Positions 28,025-37,856 are shown, counted from the stretch's first letter. The stretch: DNA of 64,000 bases from Atlantibacter sp. RC6 (GCF_014193285.1 NZ_JACHZE010000006.1:124001-188000); one strand, 5' to 3'. The notes: a model not told the origin generated them from the letters alone. Numbers and translations: made by a program.

Positions 28025-29527
28025 ATGACCACCAACAACGATCATGCGGCCGAACATCGGGCCGCTAAACGACGCTGGCTCAATTCCCATGAAGAGGGCT
28101 ACCACAAGGCGATGGGCAACCGTCAGCTCCAGATGATCGCCATCGGCGGCGCTATCGGCACCGGGCTGTTTTTAGGCGCGGGCGCGCGCCTGCAGATGGC
28201 CGGGCCGTCGCTGGCGCTGGTTTATCTGGTATGCGGGATTTTCTCGTTTTTCATTTTGCGCGCGCTGGGCGAACTGGTCCTGCACCGCCCTTCCAGCGGC
28301 AGCTTTGTCTCCTACGCCCGTGAATTTCTCGGCGAGAAAGCCGCGTTCGTCGCAGGCTGGATGTACTTCATTAACTGGGCGATGACCGGGATTGTCGATA
28401 TCACCGCAGTGGCGCTGTATATGCACTACTGGGGCGCGTTTGGCGACGTTCCACAGTGGGTGTTCGCGCTGGCGGCGCTGGCGATTGTCGGCACCATGAA
28501 CATGATCGGCGTGAAATGGTTCGCTGAAATGGAGTTCTGGTTCGCGCTGGTTAAGGTGCTGGCGATTGTGGCGTTCCTGGTGGTCGGCACGATTTTTCTC
28601 GGCACCGGTAAACCGCTGGACGGCAACGCCACCGGCTTCCATTTGATCACCGATAACGGCGGCTTCTTCCCGCACGGCCTGCTGCCCGCGCTGGTGCTGG
28701 TCCAGGGCGTGGTGTTTGCCTTCGCCTCTATCGAACTGGTGGGTACAGCGGCGGGCGAGTGTAAAGATCCTGAAAAAACCGTGCCGAAGGCGATTAACAG
28801 CGTGATCTGGCGTATTGGCCTGTTTTACGTCGGCTCGGTAGTGCTGCTGGTGCTGCTGCTGCCGTGGATGGCCTACCAGCCGGGCCAGAGCCCGTTCGTG
28901 ACTTTCTTCTCTAAACTGGGCGTGCCGTATATTGGCAGCGTGATGAATATCGTGGTGCTGACGGCGGCGCTCTCCAGCCTCAACTCCGGGCTCTATTCCA
29001 CGGGCCGTATTCTGCGCTCGATGTCGATGGGCGGTTCCGCGCCGCGCTTTATGTCGAAGATGAGCAAACAGCAGGTGCCCTACGCCGGGATCCTCGCCAC
29101 CCTGTGCATCTATGTGTTCGGCGTGGTGCTGAACTATCTGGTGCCCAGCCAGGTGTTTGAAATCGTGCTGAATATGGCGTCGCTGGGCATCATCGCCTCG
29201 TGGGCGTTTATCGTGGTGTGCCAGATGCGCCTGCGTAAAGCCATCCGCGAAGGGAAAGCCGAGAAAGTCAGCTTCAGAATGCCGGGCGCGCCAGTCACCT
29301 CCTGGTTGACCCTGCTGTTCCTGCTCAGCGTACTGGTGCTGATGGCGTTTGATTACCCGAACGGCACCTGGACCATCGGCTCGATTCCAGTGCTCTGCCT
29401 GCTGCTGATCGCCGGTTGGTACGCGGTGCGTAAGCGCGTGAACCAGATCCACAGCACCGCGCCCGTTGAGCCTGGCGCCCATGATGCGCCCGCGGAAAAT
29501 CCGCTGATTGAGCAAACCTCTCGTTAA
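28025..29527 (+). CDS. ansP: AnsP, L-asparagine permease
   Basis: A 500-residue amino-acid permease of the APC superfamily, close to E. coli AnsP from the N-terminus ([20 protein letters not shown]) to the last helices. It has 12 predicted membrane helices and the permease motif [13 protein letters not shown]. It imports L-asparagine using proton motive force. CAGGAAAAC precedes the ATG. It is divergent from yncG, and a terminator follows its stop. Confidence 0.96.
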   Translation: MTTNNDHAAEHRAAKRRWLNSHEEGYHKAMGNRQLQMIAIGGAIGTGLFLGAGARLQMAGPSLALVYLVCGIFSFFILRALGELVLHRPSSGSFVSYAREFLGEKAAFVAGWMYFINWAMTGIVDITAVALYMHYWGAFGDVPQWVFALAALAIVGTMNMIGVKWFAEMEFWFALVKVLAIVAFLVVGTIFLGTGKPLDGNATGFHLITDNGGFFPHGLLPALVLVQGVVFAFASIELVGTAAGECKDPEKTVPKAINSVIWRIGLFYVGSVVLLVLLLPWMAYQPGQSPFVTFFSKLGVPYIGSVMNIVVLTAALSSLNSGLYSTGRILRSMSMGGSAPRFMSKMSKQQVPYAGILATLCIYVFGVVLNYLVPSQVFEIVLNMASLGIIASWAFIVVCQMRLRKAIREGKAEKVSFRMPGAPVTSWLTLLFLLSVLVLMAFDYPNGTWTIGSIPVLCLLLIAGWYAVRKRVNQIHSTAPVEPGAHDAPAENPLIEQTSR

Positions 29528-29536
29528 TCTACTGCG

Positions 29537-29560
29537 CGCCGGGTTCTCGCCCGGCGTTTC
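29537..29560 (+). terminator. ansP terminator
   Basis: CGCCGGG at 29537-29543 pairs with CCCGGCG at 29550-29556 across a 6-base loop and is followed by TTTCT, 10 bases after the ansP stop. Confidence 0.85.
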
Positions 29561-29663
29561 TCCCTCTCAAATGATAAAAAAAATCTGCTGATTCCATTGC
29601 CTGCCCTTCATAATCCAGGTCACGATAGCCGCATTATTTTAATAACGTATTCAGGAGGAATCG

Positions 29664-30710
29664 ATGAAACCATTGGGGATATCGATAACCGCGTTGGCAC
29701 TGTGCACCGGGAGCGCCGGGGTTTTGGCCGCGGATGGCGTATCGTTTAGCCATAAGAACTGGGAAGTGGTGTGCGATAACATCCTGACCTGCCGAGCGGC
29801 GGGCTATGGCCCGGAAGAAGGCAGCGGCGGCTCGGTGCTGCTCACCCGAGAAGCAGGCCCCGGCACGGCGGTACAGGGGCGTGTGATGCTGGCGGATATC
29901 GAAGAAAACGACTCGCCGGAGACCGTGGAATTAACCCTGTTTATCGATAACCAGACGATGGGAACGGTCGCACCCGGGCCGGACGGCGACTGGGAGCTTA
30001 CCCAACAGCAAACCGATGCCCTGATCGGCGCGGTAAAAGGCAGCGGCGTAGTGGAATTTCGTGGCGGCAAAGCGCCGTTTACCCTTTCCGGCGAAGGCGC
30101 AAACGCGGTATTGCTGAAAATCGACGATGTGCAAAAACGCGTGAATACGCCAGCGGCGCTGATCAAAAAAGGCAGCAAAGCGGAAAACAGCGTGCCTGCC
30201 GCCCCGGCGATGCCGGTGATTGTGGCGGCGGCCACGCTCGACGCCCCGGAAAAGCCGCTCGATGATGCGCAAAGCGCCACCCTTCGCCCGCTGCTGCAAG
30301 CCAGCGTCAGCGCGGATGATTGTGAGCGGCTCTACCCCGACCAGCAAAATCCGCCGGAAGCCATTTCCCTCACGCCGCTGGACGAGAAGCACGTGTTGCT
30401 TTCCACCCTGTGCTGGCGCGCCGCTTACAACGAGGGCTACGGCTACTGGGTGATGGATGCGGCGTTGAAGGGCAAACCGCAACGGGTTACCAACTCCGGC
30501 ACCAGCTACCTGAAAGGCATTATCGATATGGCCCAGAAAGGCCGTGGCTTGGGTGATTGCTGGAGCAACGAAAGCTGGGTCTGGGACGGTAAAAGCTTCC
30601 AGCTCAGCAGCAGTTACACCACCGGCATGTGCCGCTATTTACGCGCTGGCGGCACCTGGGTTCTGCCCACATTAGTGACAGACGTAAAAAAAGCCGATAA
30701 CGCGCTGTAA
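29664..30710 (+). CDS. DUF1176 periplasmic protein
   Basis: A 348-residue exported protein of the DUF1176 family. Residues 1-22 form a signal peptide ending VLAA. The mature part starts with FSHKNWEVVCDNILTCRAAGY, typical of the family, and the C-terminal half has DCWSNESWVWDGKSFQLSS and GMCRYLRAGGTWVLPT. Four or more Cys residues in pairs suggest disulfides in the periplasm. Function is unknown. AGGAGGAATCG precedes the ATG. A GC hairpin (30720-30747) follows it. Confidence 0.85.
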   Translation: MKPLGISITALALCTGSAGVLAADGVSFSHKNWEVVCDNILTCRAAGYGPEEGSGGSVLLTREAGPGTAVQGRVMLADIEENDSPETVELTLFIDNQTMGTVAPGPDGDWELTQQQTDALIGAVKGSGVVEFRGGKAPFTLSGEGANAVLLKIDDVQKRVNTPAALIKKGSKAENSVPAAPAMPVIVAAATLDAPEKPLDDAQSATLRPLLQASVSADDCERLYPDQQNPPEAISLTPLDEKHVLLSTLCWRAAYNEGYGYWVMDAALKGKPQRVTNSGTSYLKGIIDMAQKGRGLGDCWSNESWVWDGKSFQLSSSYTTGMCRYLRAGGTWVLPTLVTDVKKADNAL

Positions 30711-30719
30711 CGCCCCCAT

Positions 30720-30747
30720 GCGGGCGCGGCCCCACCGCCGCGCCCGC
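30720..30747 (+). terminator. GC hairpin after the DUF1176 gene
   Basis: CGGGCGCGGC at 30721-30730 pairs with GCCGCGCCCG at 30737-30746. Only TT follows, so its termination strength is uncertain. Confidence 0.5.
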
Positions 30748-30840
30748 TTCACTGCGAATCCTCCCAGAAATCCGCTGACATCCGACCCGCCACGCAGGGT
30801 GTCTATACTTGGTGCTTATGCCTGATTTATGGGAGGAGAA

Positions 30841-31941
30841 ATGGCGTATCTGGCACAACTCAATTTCGTCACCGTTTTGATGTCGACGGCGTTCTGGATC
30901 AACCTGGCCATCGTCGTGGCCGTCACGTTGATTGTTTACTGGATCATTAACCGGTTACTGGCATTCGCCTATAAAACCATTCAAAACTGGCGTAACGGCC
31001 ATCCCGGTAGCGGCGATCTGCGGTTTATCGTGTTCGACATGCTGCAAAAAACCAGCAAAATCCTGATCCTGGTTACCGCCTTTTTGTTCAGCCTGCGTTT
31101 CGCCGCCCTGCCGGACCGGCTGTTCTCAACCATTTCCCAGGCCTGGTTCCTGGTGATTGCTATCCAGATGGCAATCTGGCTGGACCAGGGCGTCCAGTCG
31201 TGGATGCGCCATTTGTTGCGCGCGCCGGACACCCACCGCAACCCGGTGACGCTGGTGATCCTTGGGATGATCCTGCGGGTGCTGGTGTGGTCAATGATGT
31301 TTCTGTCGATCCTGGCAAACGCAGGCGTTGATATCACCGCGCTGGTCGCCAGCCTTGGGGTGGGCGGTATCGCCATCGCCCTGGCGGTACAAACCGTCTT
31401 AAGCGATGTGTTCGCCTCGCTGTCCATCGGCTTTGATAAGCCGTTTGAAATCGGCGACTTCGTGGTGTTTAACGACGTGGCGGGCAATATTGAGCATATC
31501 GGCCTGAAAACCACCCGTATCCGCAGCCTGAGCGGCGAGCAGATCGTCTGCGCCAACGCCAATCTGCTACAGCAGACCATCCACAACTATAAGCGGATGC
31601 AGACCCGCCGCATCGTGTTTACCTTTGGCGTCGCCAGCACTACGCCGCCGGAAAAGCTGCGTATTATCGGTGAGTTGGTGAAAGAGATTATTAACGACGT
31701 CGGCAATACCCGCTTCGACCGCGCCCACTTTTTGTCGTTCGATCAGGATCGGCTGACCTTTGAGGTGGTCCATATCGTGGCGACCGCCGACTATAACAAG
31801 TATATGGATATCCAGCAGGAGATTAACATTCGTATCATTGAACAGTTGAATGAAAATGATATCGAACTGGCGCTGCCAAGCCTGGTGATGCGTGCGCCGG
31901 TACAGGTCAAGCGCGCCGCGCCGGCGCAGAACGCGGCGTAA
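30841..31941 (+). CDS. MscS-family mechanosensitive channel
   Basis: A 366-residue membrane protein. About four helices in residues 1-170 are followed by the pore helix and beta domain of MscS channels: LVASLGVGGIAIALAVQTVLS then SIGFDKPFEIGDFV. The C-terminal alpha/beta domain follows (RRIVFTFGV). Such channels open under membrane tension and release solutes on hypo-osmotic shock. I start at ATG 30841, preceded by GGGAGGAGAA; the frame is open 4 codons up. E. coli has several paralogues, and which one this equals is unclear. Confidence 0.88.
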   Translation: MAYLAQLNFVTVLMSTAFWINLAIVVAVTLIVYWIINRLLAFAYKTIQNWRNGHPGSGDLRFIVFDMLQKTSKILILVTAFLFSLRFAALPDRLFSTISQAWFLVIAIQMAIWLDQGVQSWMRHLLRAPDTHRNPVTLVILGMILRVLVWSMMFLSILANAGVDITALVASLGVGGIAIALAVQTVLSDVFASLSIGFDKPFEIGDFVVFNDVAGNIEHIGLKTTRIRSLSGEQIVCANANLLQQTIHNYKRMQTRRIVFTFGVASTTPPEKLRIIGELVKEIINDVGNTRFDRAHFLSFDQDRLTFEVVHIVATADYNKYMDIQQEINIRIIEQLNENDIELALPSLVMRAPVQVKRAAPAQNAA

Positions 31942-31951
31942 GCCCACCTTC

Positions 31952-31978
31952 ACGCCGCCCGTGGTTCGGGCGGCGTTT
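31952..31978 (+). terminator. Terminator of the MscS-family gene
   Basis: ACGCCGCCCG at 31952-31961 pairs with CGGGCGGCGT at 31967-31976, followed by TTT, 10 bases past the stop. Confidence 0.85.
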
Positions 31979-32085
31979 CCCCATTCCCGCAGGCGGTTTC
32001 GCTTGTGCTGCCCGCGCCGTTGTCATAGCTTGTCGTTTCGTCTTATGAATGCTAAGCGTTATATAAAAATAGTTTAAGGATCGTT

Positions 32086-33219
32086 ATGACGACTCAACGT
32101 TTAGGGCAAGCGGTAGTCATTGGCGCGGTAATGATTTTTGGCCTGACCTATGGCCTGAGCGCCCCCCTGATTTCTTTACGTCTGCATACGGAAGGCTACG
32201 ACGAGTGGTTTATCGGCCTTAACGCCGCGATGCATGCCGTGGGCGTATTTGCCGTGGCTCCGTTTCTTCCGGCGCTGTGCCAGCGCTACACCCCTGGCGC
32301 GTTAATCACCCGCTCGCTGTTCGCGATCCTGATTTTGCTGTGCCTGTTTCCCTTCGTGCCGCTGCTCGGCTGGTTTGCGCTGCGCTTTTTACTGGGCGTA
32401 TTCAGCGAGATTATTCTGGTGGTCACCGAAACCTGGCTGAATCACACCACCGTAGAACAGGCGCGGGCCAAAACCCTCGCCTGGTATACCGCCAGCCTGT
32501 CGCTGGGTTATGCCATCGGGCCGCTGTTGTTGTTGATTGCGCCGGGCGATATCCCGTTTTACCTCGGCGGCGGCCTGGCGCTGCTCAGCGCGTTGATTCT
32601 CTGGACCAGCGCCCCGCCCAGCCCGCCGCTGGCAGAAGACAAAGTCAGCGGGATTTTACGCTACGTCTGGATGGCGCCGCTGGCGATGGCGGCCACCGCG
32701 CTGAATGCCGCGCTGGAAGCTGCCGGGCTGAATCTGCTGGTGGTGTATGCCATGCAAATGGGCTGGAGCGAACAGGCTGCCACCGAGCTGCTGGCGGTAC
32801 TGATGGTCGGCGCGATTGTGCTGCAATTGCCGGTGGGCTGGCTGGCGGATAAATACGATCGTCATAAGCTGCTGCTGGGCTGCGCCGCGCTGTCTACCGT
32901 CGGCGCGCTGCTATGGCCGCTGGCGCTGAATGTGCCGTTCCTCGCCTGGCTGCTGATGTTTTTCTGGGGCGGCGTGTTTGTCGCCATCTATACGCTGATT
33001 ATCACCCAGGTGGGGTCGCGCTTTACCGGCACGCATCTGGCGGGTGTTTACGCGGCGATGTCGATTATGTGGGGCGTGGGCGCACTGATTGGTCCGAGCC
33101 TCGGCGGGATCGCCATGAGCGCCTTTACCCACGGCCTGCCCTATCTGGCGGCGCTGCTGTGCGGGCTGTTTTTTCTCTGGGCGCTGTGGGTACATAAACA
33201 AGAAAACGGTGGGGCCTGA
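32086..33219 (+). CDS. MFS transporter, YcaD-like
   Basis: A 377-residue major facilitator protein with 12 hydrophobic segments. It resembles the YcaD group (GLTYGLSAPLISLRLHTEGYDEWFIGLNAAMHA; the VTETWLNH motif in helix 4). The substrate is unknown for the group. AAGGATCGTT precedes the ATG. It converges with yncE, and a hairpin covers the gap. Confidence 0.83.
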   Translation: MTTQRLGQAVVIGAVMIFGLTYGLSAPLISLRLHTEGYDEWFIGLNAAMHAVGVFAVAPFLPALCQRYTPGALITRSLFAILILLCLFPFVPLLGWFALRFLLGVFSEIILVVTETWLNHTTVEQARAKTLAWYTASLSLGYAIGPLLLLIAPGDIPFYLGGGLALLSALILWTSAPPSPPLAEDKVSGILRYVWMAPLAMAATALNAALEAAGLNLLVVYAMQMGWSEQAATELLAVLMVGAIVLQLPVGWLADKYDRHKLLLGCAALSTVGALLWPLALNVPFLAWLLMFFWGGVFVAIYTLIITQVGSRFTGTHLAGVYAAMSIMWGVGALIGPSLGGIAMSAFTHGLPYLAALLCGLFFLWALWVHKQENGGA

Positions 33220-33226
33220 CCCCACC
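33208..33226. terminator. Hairpin at the end of the MFS gene, facing yncE
   Basis: GGTGGGG at 33208-33214 pairs with CCCCACC at 33220-33226 across a 5-base loop and spans the stop codon of the MFS gene. It has no T run, and probably separates the two convergent genes. Confidence 0.5.
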
Positions 33227-33233
33227 GCTCGGC

Positions 33234-34292
33234 TTACAGGGCGATGCGGATCACATCGTCCGGACTGGTGGCTTCCTGCTTGCGACTGGAAGGCTGTTTG
33301 ACGCTGACGTACAGGGTTTTGCCATCCGGTGACAGCGCCAGGCTGTTGGGATGGACCGGGGTGTCGATAGTTTTCACTACTTTGTAGCTTTTCGCGTCGA
33401 TCACGCTAACCGTGCCCGCCTGACGGTGGGTCACGTAAGCTTCGTTGCGCGCCGGGTTAAACAGCACCGCCAGCGACGCAGGCGCATCGATTTGCGCCAG
33501 CACTTTCCCGTCGCGGGTATCGACCGCCAGCACCTGCGGCTGTTTGGAATCGGTAATAAACGCGCGGTGGTTTGCCGGATCCAGGCTGATGTTCAGGAAG
33601 AAGTGCTCTTTTCCGTCATCCAGCACTTTCTTACGCAGCACTTGCTTATTGGTAGCGGTGTCGAAGGCAATCAGCTCGCCGTCGGCGTTGGTGGTATAGA
33701 CGCGTTTCGCATCGCTATCCAGCGCCAGGCCGGTGCTGAACTTACCGGTGCCGGTCAGCGTGGTGCGCAGTTTCATGGTCGCGCCGTCAATCACCCAAAT
33801 CACGCTGTCTTCGCTCAGCCCGGTGACATAAACGGTGTTGGTCGCTTCATCCACCACCAGTTGGCGGGTGTGCATCGGCTTGACCTTTTCGCTGCGCTGG
33901 CGGTTATCCAGCACAATGCGGCCTTTCACTTCACCGGTTTTAGCGTCAATCGCCGTTACCGCGCTGTTCACGGTATTGCCGAACCACAGGGTGTCGGTTT
34001 TGGTGTTAATGGCGGCACCAAACGGCTTGAGATCGTTGTGAATGCGCTGTTTCACTTCCAGGGTCGCCGGATCCAGTTTATAGACCACGCCGCCTTTATC
34101 CAGCGAACGACTCTGGGATGTCGCCACATACAGCGCCTGCTCTGCCGGACTGTAGGCCATTTCATACGCCCCCTTGTCGACTGGCTTACGCAGCAGTTGG
34201 TCTGCGGCGTGGCTGGTGAACGTGGCGAACGATGAGCTAAACAGCAGCGCGCCGAGCAGTGCGCGGCGTGCAGACAGATGACGAAATTCCAT
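33234..34292 (-). CDS. yncE: YncE, periplasmic seven-bladed beta-propeller protein
   Basis: A 352-residue exported protein matching E. coli YncE (353). The signal peptide covers about residues 1-29 (LLGALLFSSSFATFTSHAA). Repeats of the propeller type follow, such as NTVYVTGL, KRVYTTNADGELIAFDT and NEAYVTHRQAGTVSVIDAKSY. E. coli YncE has been reported to bind single-stranded DNA and is iron-regulated with YncD. I start at ATG 34292, preceded by GGGAG; the 50 residues upstream in frame lack a match. It shares the promoter region with yncD. Confidence 0.94.
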   Translation of the reverse strand: MEFRHLSARRALLGALLFSSSFATFTSHAADQLLRKPVDKGAYEMAYSPAEQALYVATSQSRSLDKGGVVYKLDPATLEVKQRIHNDLKPFGAAINTKTDTLWFGNTVNSAVTAIDAKTGEVKGRIVLDNRQRSEKVKPMHTRQLVVDEATNTVYVTGLSEDSVIWVIDGATMKLRTTLTGTGKFSTGLALDSDAKRVYTTNADGELIAFDTATNKQVLRKKVLDDGKEHFFLNISLDPANHRAFITDSKQPQVLAVDTRDGKVLAQIDAPASLAVLFNPARNEAYVTHRQAGTVSVIDAKSYKVVKTIDTPVHPNSLALSPDGKTLYVSVKQPSSRKQEATSPDDVIRIAL

Positions 34293-34376
34293 AACAACTC
34301 CCTTTTTACGTAGAAATGGCGGCGTCACATTGCATCCAGAAAGCGGCCATGATGTTTTCACGGCTCTGATTTTGGT

Positions 34377-34395
34377 GAGAATAATAATCATTATT
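34377..34395. promoter_or_regulatory. Fur-like box between yncE and yncD
   Basis: GAGAATAATAATCATTATT matches 16 of 19 positions of the Fur consensus GATAATGATAATCATTATC. It lies 85 bases before yncE and 144 before yncD, so iron repression of one or both is likely. Confidence 0.8.
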
Positions 34396-34538
34396 TTTAG
34401 AAAAAGGGAACAATTTTGCGTAACTGCCTGGCAATTGCCCACTACACTTCAATTGTTAACGATAAGTGCTGTTAATGTTTTCAACTTATTTCCAGATAAC
34501 CTAACATTTTGGCGCATTTACATAAAATTGGTTCAGGC

Positions 34539-36656
34539 ATGATTATTTTTCGCGCGTTATTTCCCCTGCCGGTGGCGTTACTGCCGGTGATTTTTACTCC
34601 CCTGACGGCCCTTGCCGCAGAAAATGAACAAACGATGGTGGTCACCGCCTCCCCCGGCCCGGTCTCTGAACTGGATACCCCGGCGGCGGTCAGCGTGGTG
34701 ACGGGCGACGATCTGCGCCACGCCGCGCCGCAGATCAACCTGTCGGAAAACCTCGGCAGCGTGCCGGGTTTACAGATCCAAAACCGCCAGAACTACGCCC
34801 AGGATTTACAACTGTCGATTCGCGGTTTTGGCTCGCGCTCCACCTACGGCGTGCGCGGCATTCGCCTGTACGTGGACGGCATCCCGGCCACCATGCCGGA
34901 CGGTCAGGGCCAAACCTCAAACATCGATTTAAACAGCGTGGCGAGCGTGGAAGTGCTGCGCGGGCCGTTTTCGGCACTATATGGCAACGCCTCCGGCGGC
35001 GTGATTGACGTGAAAACCGCAACCGGCGAAGCGCCGCCGACGCTGGAAGCCAGCAGCTATTACGGCAGTTTCGGCACCTGGCGCTACGGCCTGAAAGCCA
35101 GCGGCGCGGTGGGCGACGGCACCCAGCCAGGGGACGTGAACTACACCGTCTCCTCCACCCGCTTCACCACCCATGGCTATCGCGATCACAGCGGCGCGCG
35201 TAAAAACCTCGCCAACGCCAAACTGGGCGTGCGGGTTGACGACGCCAGCACCCTGACGCTGCTGCTGAACAGCGTGGATATCCACGCCAACGATCCTGGC
35301 GGGCTCTCCTACAGCGAATGGCAGGATAACCCGCGCCAGTCGCCGCGCGGCGATCAGTACAACACCCGCAAATCCATCAGGCAGACCCAGGCCGGCCTCA
35401 ACTACCAGCGGGCGATGAGCGCCAGCGACGATCTCAGCGTCACGGCTTACGCGGGCGAACGGGAAACCACCCAGTACCAGTCGATCCCCATGGGGCCGCA
35501 GTTAAACCCGACCCACCCAGGCGGCGTGATCCAGCTTAGCCGTCACTATCAGGGCATCGACAGCCGCTGGACCCACCGCGACACGCTGTGGACGCTGCCG
35601 GTGAACGTTACCCTCGGGCTTAACTACGAAAACATGAGTGAAAAGCGCAAAGGTTACGAGAACTTCGTGCTGGAAAACGGCGCGCCGGTGTATGGCGAAA
35701 AAGGCGATACCCGCCGCGACGAGCGCAACCTGATGTGGAACCTCGATCCCTATTTGCAGTCGAGCTGGCAATTAACCGACAAACTGACGCTGGACGCCGG
35801 GGTGCGCTATAGCTCCATCTGGTTTGATGCCAACGACCACTACATTACTGCCACCAACGGCGATGACAGCGGCGATGCCAGTTATCACAAATGGCTGCCG
35901 GCGGGGGCGCTGAAATACCGCGTTACCGACGCGTGGAATGTCTACCTGTCAGCGGGCCGCGGCTTCGAAACGCCGACCATCAACGAGCTCTCCTACCGCT
36001 CCGGCGGGCAGAACGGGCTAAATCTGGCGCTGAAACCCTCTACCAGCGACACCCTGGAACTGGGCAGTAAAACCCGTCTCGGCAACGGCCTGTTCAGCGC
36101 CGCCCTGTTCCAGACCGATACCGATAACGAGATCGTGGTGGATGCCAGCAGCGGCGGGCGCACCACCTATAAAAACGCCGGAAAAACCCGTCGCCAGGGG
36201 CTGGAACTGGCCCTCGATCAGCAGTTCGCTTACGACTGGAAGCTGAAGATGGCCTGGACCTGGCTGGACGCCACCTACCGCAGCAACGCCTGCGGCGCAA
36301 CGGACTGCAACGGCAACCGGATGCCGGGCATCGCACGCAATATGGGCTACGCCTCGTTCGGCTATCAGCCGGAACAGGGCTGGTACGCGGGCGCGGACGT
36401 GCGTTATATGGGGGATATCATGGCGGATGACGAGAACAGCGCCAAAGCGCCTTCTTACACGGTCGCCGGGCTGAATACCGGCTATAAATTCCTCTATCAA
36501 CGCTGGGCGCTCGACCTGTTTGGCCGGGTGGATAACCTGTTTGATAAGCGCTATGTCGGCTCGGTGATCGTCAACGAGAGCAACGGGCGCTACTACGAGC
36601 CCGCGCCGGGCAGGAATTATGGCGTGGGGATGTCGGTCAGTTATCAGTTCGAGTAA
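34539..36656 (+). CDS. yncD: YncD, TonB-dependent outer-membrane receptor
   Basis: A 705-residue TonB-dependent receptor, close to E. coli YncD (700). The signal peptide ends near LAAENEQ; a TonB-box-like TMVVTAS follows, then the plug domain (NLSENLGSVPGLQIQNRQNYAQ) and the 22-strand barrel ending in the terminal-aromatic SVSYQFE. The ligand is a presumed iron chelate or similar, not identified. I start at ATG 34539, which gives a normal signal peptide; a TTG at 34509 is in frame but would add a non-signal-like tail. Confidence 0.93.
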   Translation: MIIFRALFPLPVALLPVIFTPLTALAAENEQTMVVTASPGPVSELDTPAAVSVVTGDDLRHAAPQINLSENLGSVPGLQIQNRQNYAQDLQLSIRGFGSRSTYGVRGIRLYVDGIPATMPDGQGQTSNIDLNSVASVEVLRGPFSALYGNASGGVIDVKTATGEAPPTLEASSYYGSFGTWRYGLKASGAVGDGTQPGDVNYTVSSTRFTTHGYRDHSGARKNLANAKLGVRVDDASTLTLLLNSVDIHANDPGGLSYSEWQDNPRQSPRGDQYNTRKSIRQTQAGLNYQRAMSASDDLSVTAYAGERETTQYQSIPMGPQLNPTHPGGVIQLSRHYQGIDSRWTHRDTLWTLPVNVTLGLNYENMSEKRKGYENFVLENGAPVYGEKGDTRRDERNLMWNLDPYLQSSWQLTDKLTLDAGVRYSSIWFDANDHYITATNGDDSGDASYHKWLPAGALKYRVTDAWNVYLSAGRGFETPTINELSYRSGGQNGLNLALKPSTSDTLELGSKTRLGNGLFSAALFQTDTDNEIVVDASSGGRTTYKNAGKTRRQGLELALDQQFAYDWKLKMAWTWLDATYRSNACGATDCNGNRMPGIARNMGYASFGYQPEQGWYAGADVRYMGDIMADDENSAKAPSYTVAGLNTGYKFLYQRWALDLFGRVDNLFDKRYVGSVIVNESNGRYYEPAPGRNYGVGMSVSYQFE

Positions 36657-36659
36657 GCA

Positions 36660-36714
36660 GAAAAAATGGCCCTTAACCTGGAAGCCTGCTCACAAGCTCA
36701 CCGGTAAGGGCCAT
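36660..36714 (-). terminator. Terminator on the minus strand after the 57-aa gene
   Basis: GGTAAGGGCCAT (36703-36714) pairs with ATGGCCCTTAACC (36666-36678), one base bulged. Read on the minus strand, the stem is followed by TTTTTTC. It would end the transcript of the small gene at 36772-36945, and on the plus strand may shield yncD. Confidence 0.75.
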
Positions 36715-36771
36715 CAAAAAAGCGCGCACAGTTCATTCCAGTAACGCAGACGTATCGTGCGGCGAAACGCG

Positions 36772-36945
36772 TTACGGCTTGCGATACCAGGCAGGGTCGA
36801 TATTGCCGAAATCAATGCCATACAGGTGTCCGGTTGGGATAAAGGATTCCATCACGCGTCCGCTATCGGGGGCGTGTGATGCAACAACGGCGGGAACAAA
36901 GGCGGCTTTCAGCGCGCGCCCGAGGCGGTTCAGAAATGTTTGCAT
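36772..36945 (-). CDS. Small 57-aa protein of unknown function
   Basis: A 57-codon frame from ATG 36945 to TAA 36772 encodes a protein beginning MQTFLNRLGRALKAAF and ending DFGNIDPAWYRKP. GAGG lies 4-5 bases before the ATG, and an intrinsic terminator follows. The N-terminus is amphipathic and basic; there is no signal peptide or membrane helix I am sure of. It lies 96 bases after mcbR on the same strand. I do not recognise the family. The ribosome binding site, the terminator and the absence of a competing gene are the support. Confidence 0.6.
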   Translation of the reverse strand: MQTFLNRLGRALKAAFVPAVVASHAPDSGRVMESFIPTGHLYGIDFGNIDPAWYRKP

Positions 36946-37041
36946 ATGACCTCACAGGAAACGGCGTCTACTAAACTCAGTAAAACGCCGTCTGCGCTGG
37001 AGGGGAAATAAAAAGGTTTTCTTTGGTTAGTTGAAAATTCG

Positions 37042-37740
37042 CTAATTCATCGAGTGATAGTAATAACGGCCCACCAAATCATTAGCATCTTCAATCACTT
37101 GATGAACGGCGCGCACGCAGCGTTGCGCATCCCGTGCTTCAAGGGCATTCATTAATTCATGGTAGTCATACTGGCATTGCTCGATTTTGGGCAGTTGCGG
37201 ATAGAGGAAATTAAAGCAAGGCCCAACCTGCACCCAAAGTTGTTCAATCAGGTTATTAAGCGTGGGCATTTGCGCCAGCTTATAGAGTTCAAAGCGGAAG
37301 ATCCGGTTTGCCACCAGCGTTTGCTCCACTTCGCCACTCTCTTTTGCCTGAGCAAAATTTTCCCAGAGTTTACGTAAGGTGATGACATCCTCTGCGGTCA
37401 TTTTTTCCAGCGCTTTTTCGACAGCCAGCCCCTCAAGGCCCTGACGAATCAGATTAATTTCCCTAAAGCGTTCCTCGCTTATTTCCGGCACCAAAAACGC
37501 CTGGGCTGGCGTCGCCACCAGCGCACCGGATGAAACCAGCCTTAACAAGGCTTCACGCACCGGGGTAATACTGGTCCCCAACTGCTCAGCGAGGTCTTTC
37601 GTGACAAGACGCGAACCAGGCTTCAAACTACCAATGATCAACGCATTTTTTAATCTTACCTCCACTTGCGTGGTTAAACTCATCCGTTGCGCCCTTTCCA
37701 GATCAAGCATGGTATTTCCTGCCTCACTCAATGATGTCAT
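37042..37740 (-). CDS. mcbR: McbR-like GntR-family regulator
   Basis: A 232-residue FadR-subfamily GntR regulator, similar to E. coli McbR (YncC), which controls the colanic-acid-related mcbA. The winged helix has SRLVTKDLAEQLGTSITPVREALLRL; the FCD-type helical ligand domain follows (RQGLEGLAVEKALEKMT). I start at ATG 37740 because ACAGGAAT precedes it and the resulting length is typical; the frame is open to 37851. In E. coli mcbR also lies beside yncD. Sequence similarity is moderate, so target genes may differ. Confidence 0.82.
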   Translation of the reverse strand: MTSLSEAGNTMLDLERAQRMSLTTQVEVRLKNALIIGSLKPGSRLVTKDLAEQLGTSITPVREALLRLVSSGALVATPAQAFLVPEISEERFREINLIRQGLEGLAVEKALEKMTAEDVITLRKLWENFAQAKESGEVEQTLVANRIFRFELYKLAQMPTLNNLIEQLWVQVGPCFNFLYPQLPKIEQCQYDYHELMNALEARDAQRCVRAVHQVIEDANDLVGRYYYHSMN

Positions 37741-37856
37741 ATTCCTGTTACTGTCCTTCAGGCACCGTCTACTCAGGCCTGTATAATTAATAGCCTTATA
37801 GTTTTCAGGTGCACTTAAGAAAATAGCGATATTTGGATAAGATGCCAGCAAAATCG

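Noticed and set aside
28172-29515. A 447-codon open frame antisense to ansP
   Set aside because: Composition (His/Arg/Gln-rich) is typical of antisense shadows, and ansP on the plus strand is certain.
33351-34235. A 294-codon frame antisense to yncE
   Set aside because: yncE matches the E. coli protein throughout; the antisense frame has no family likeness.
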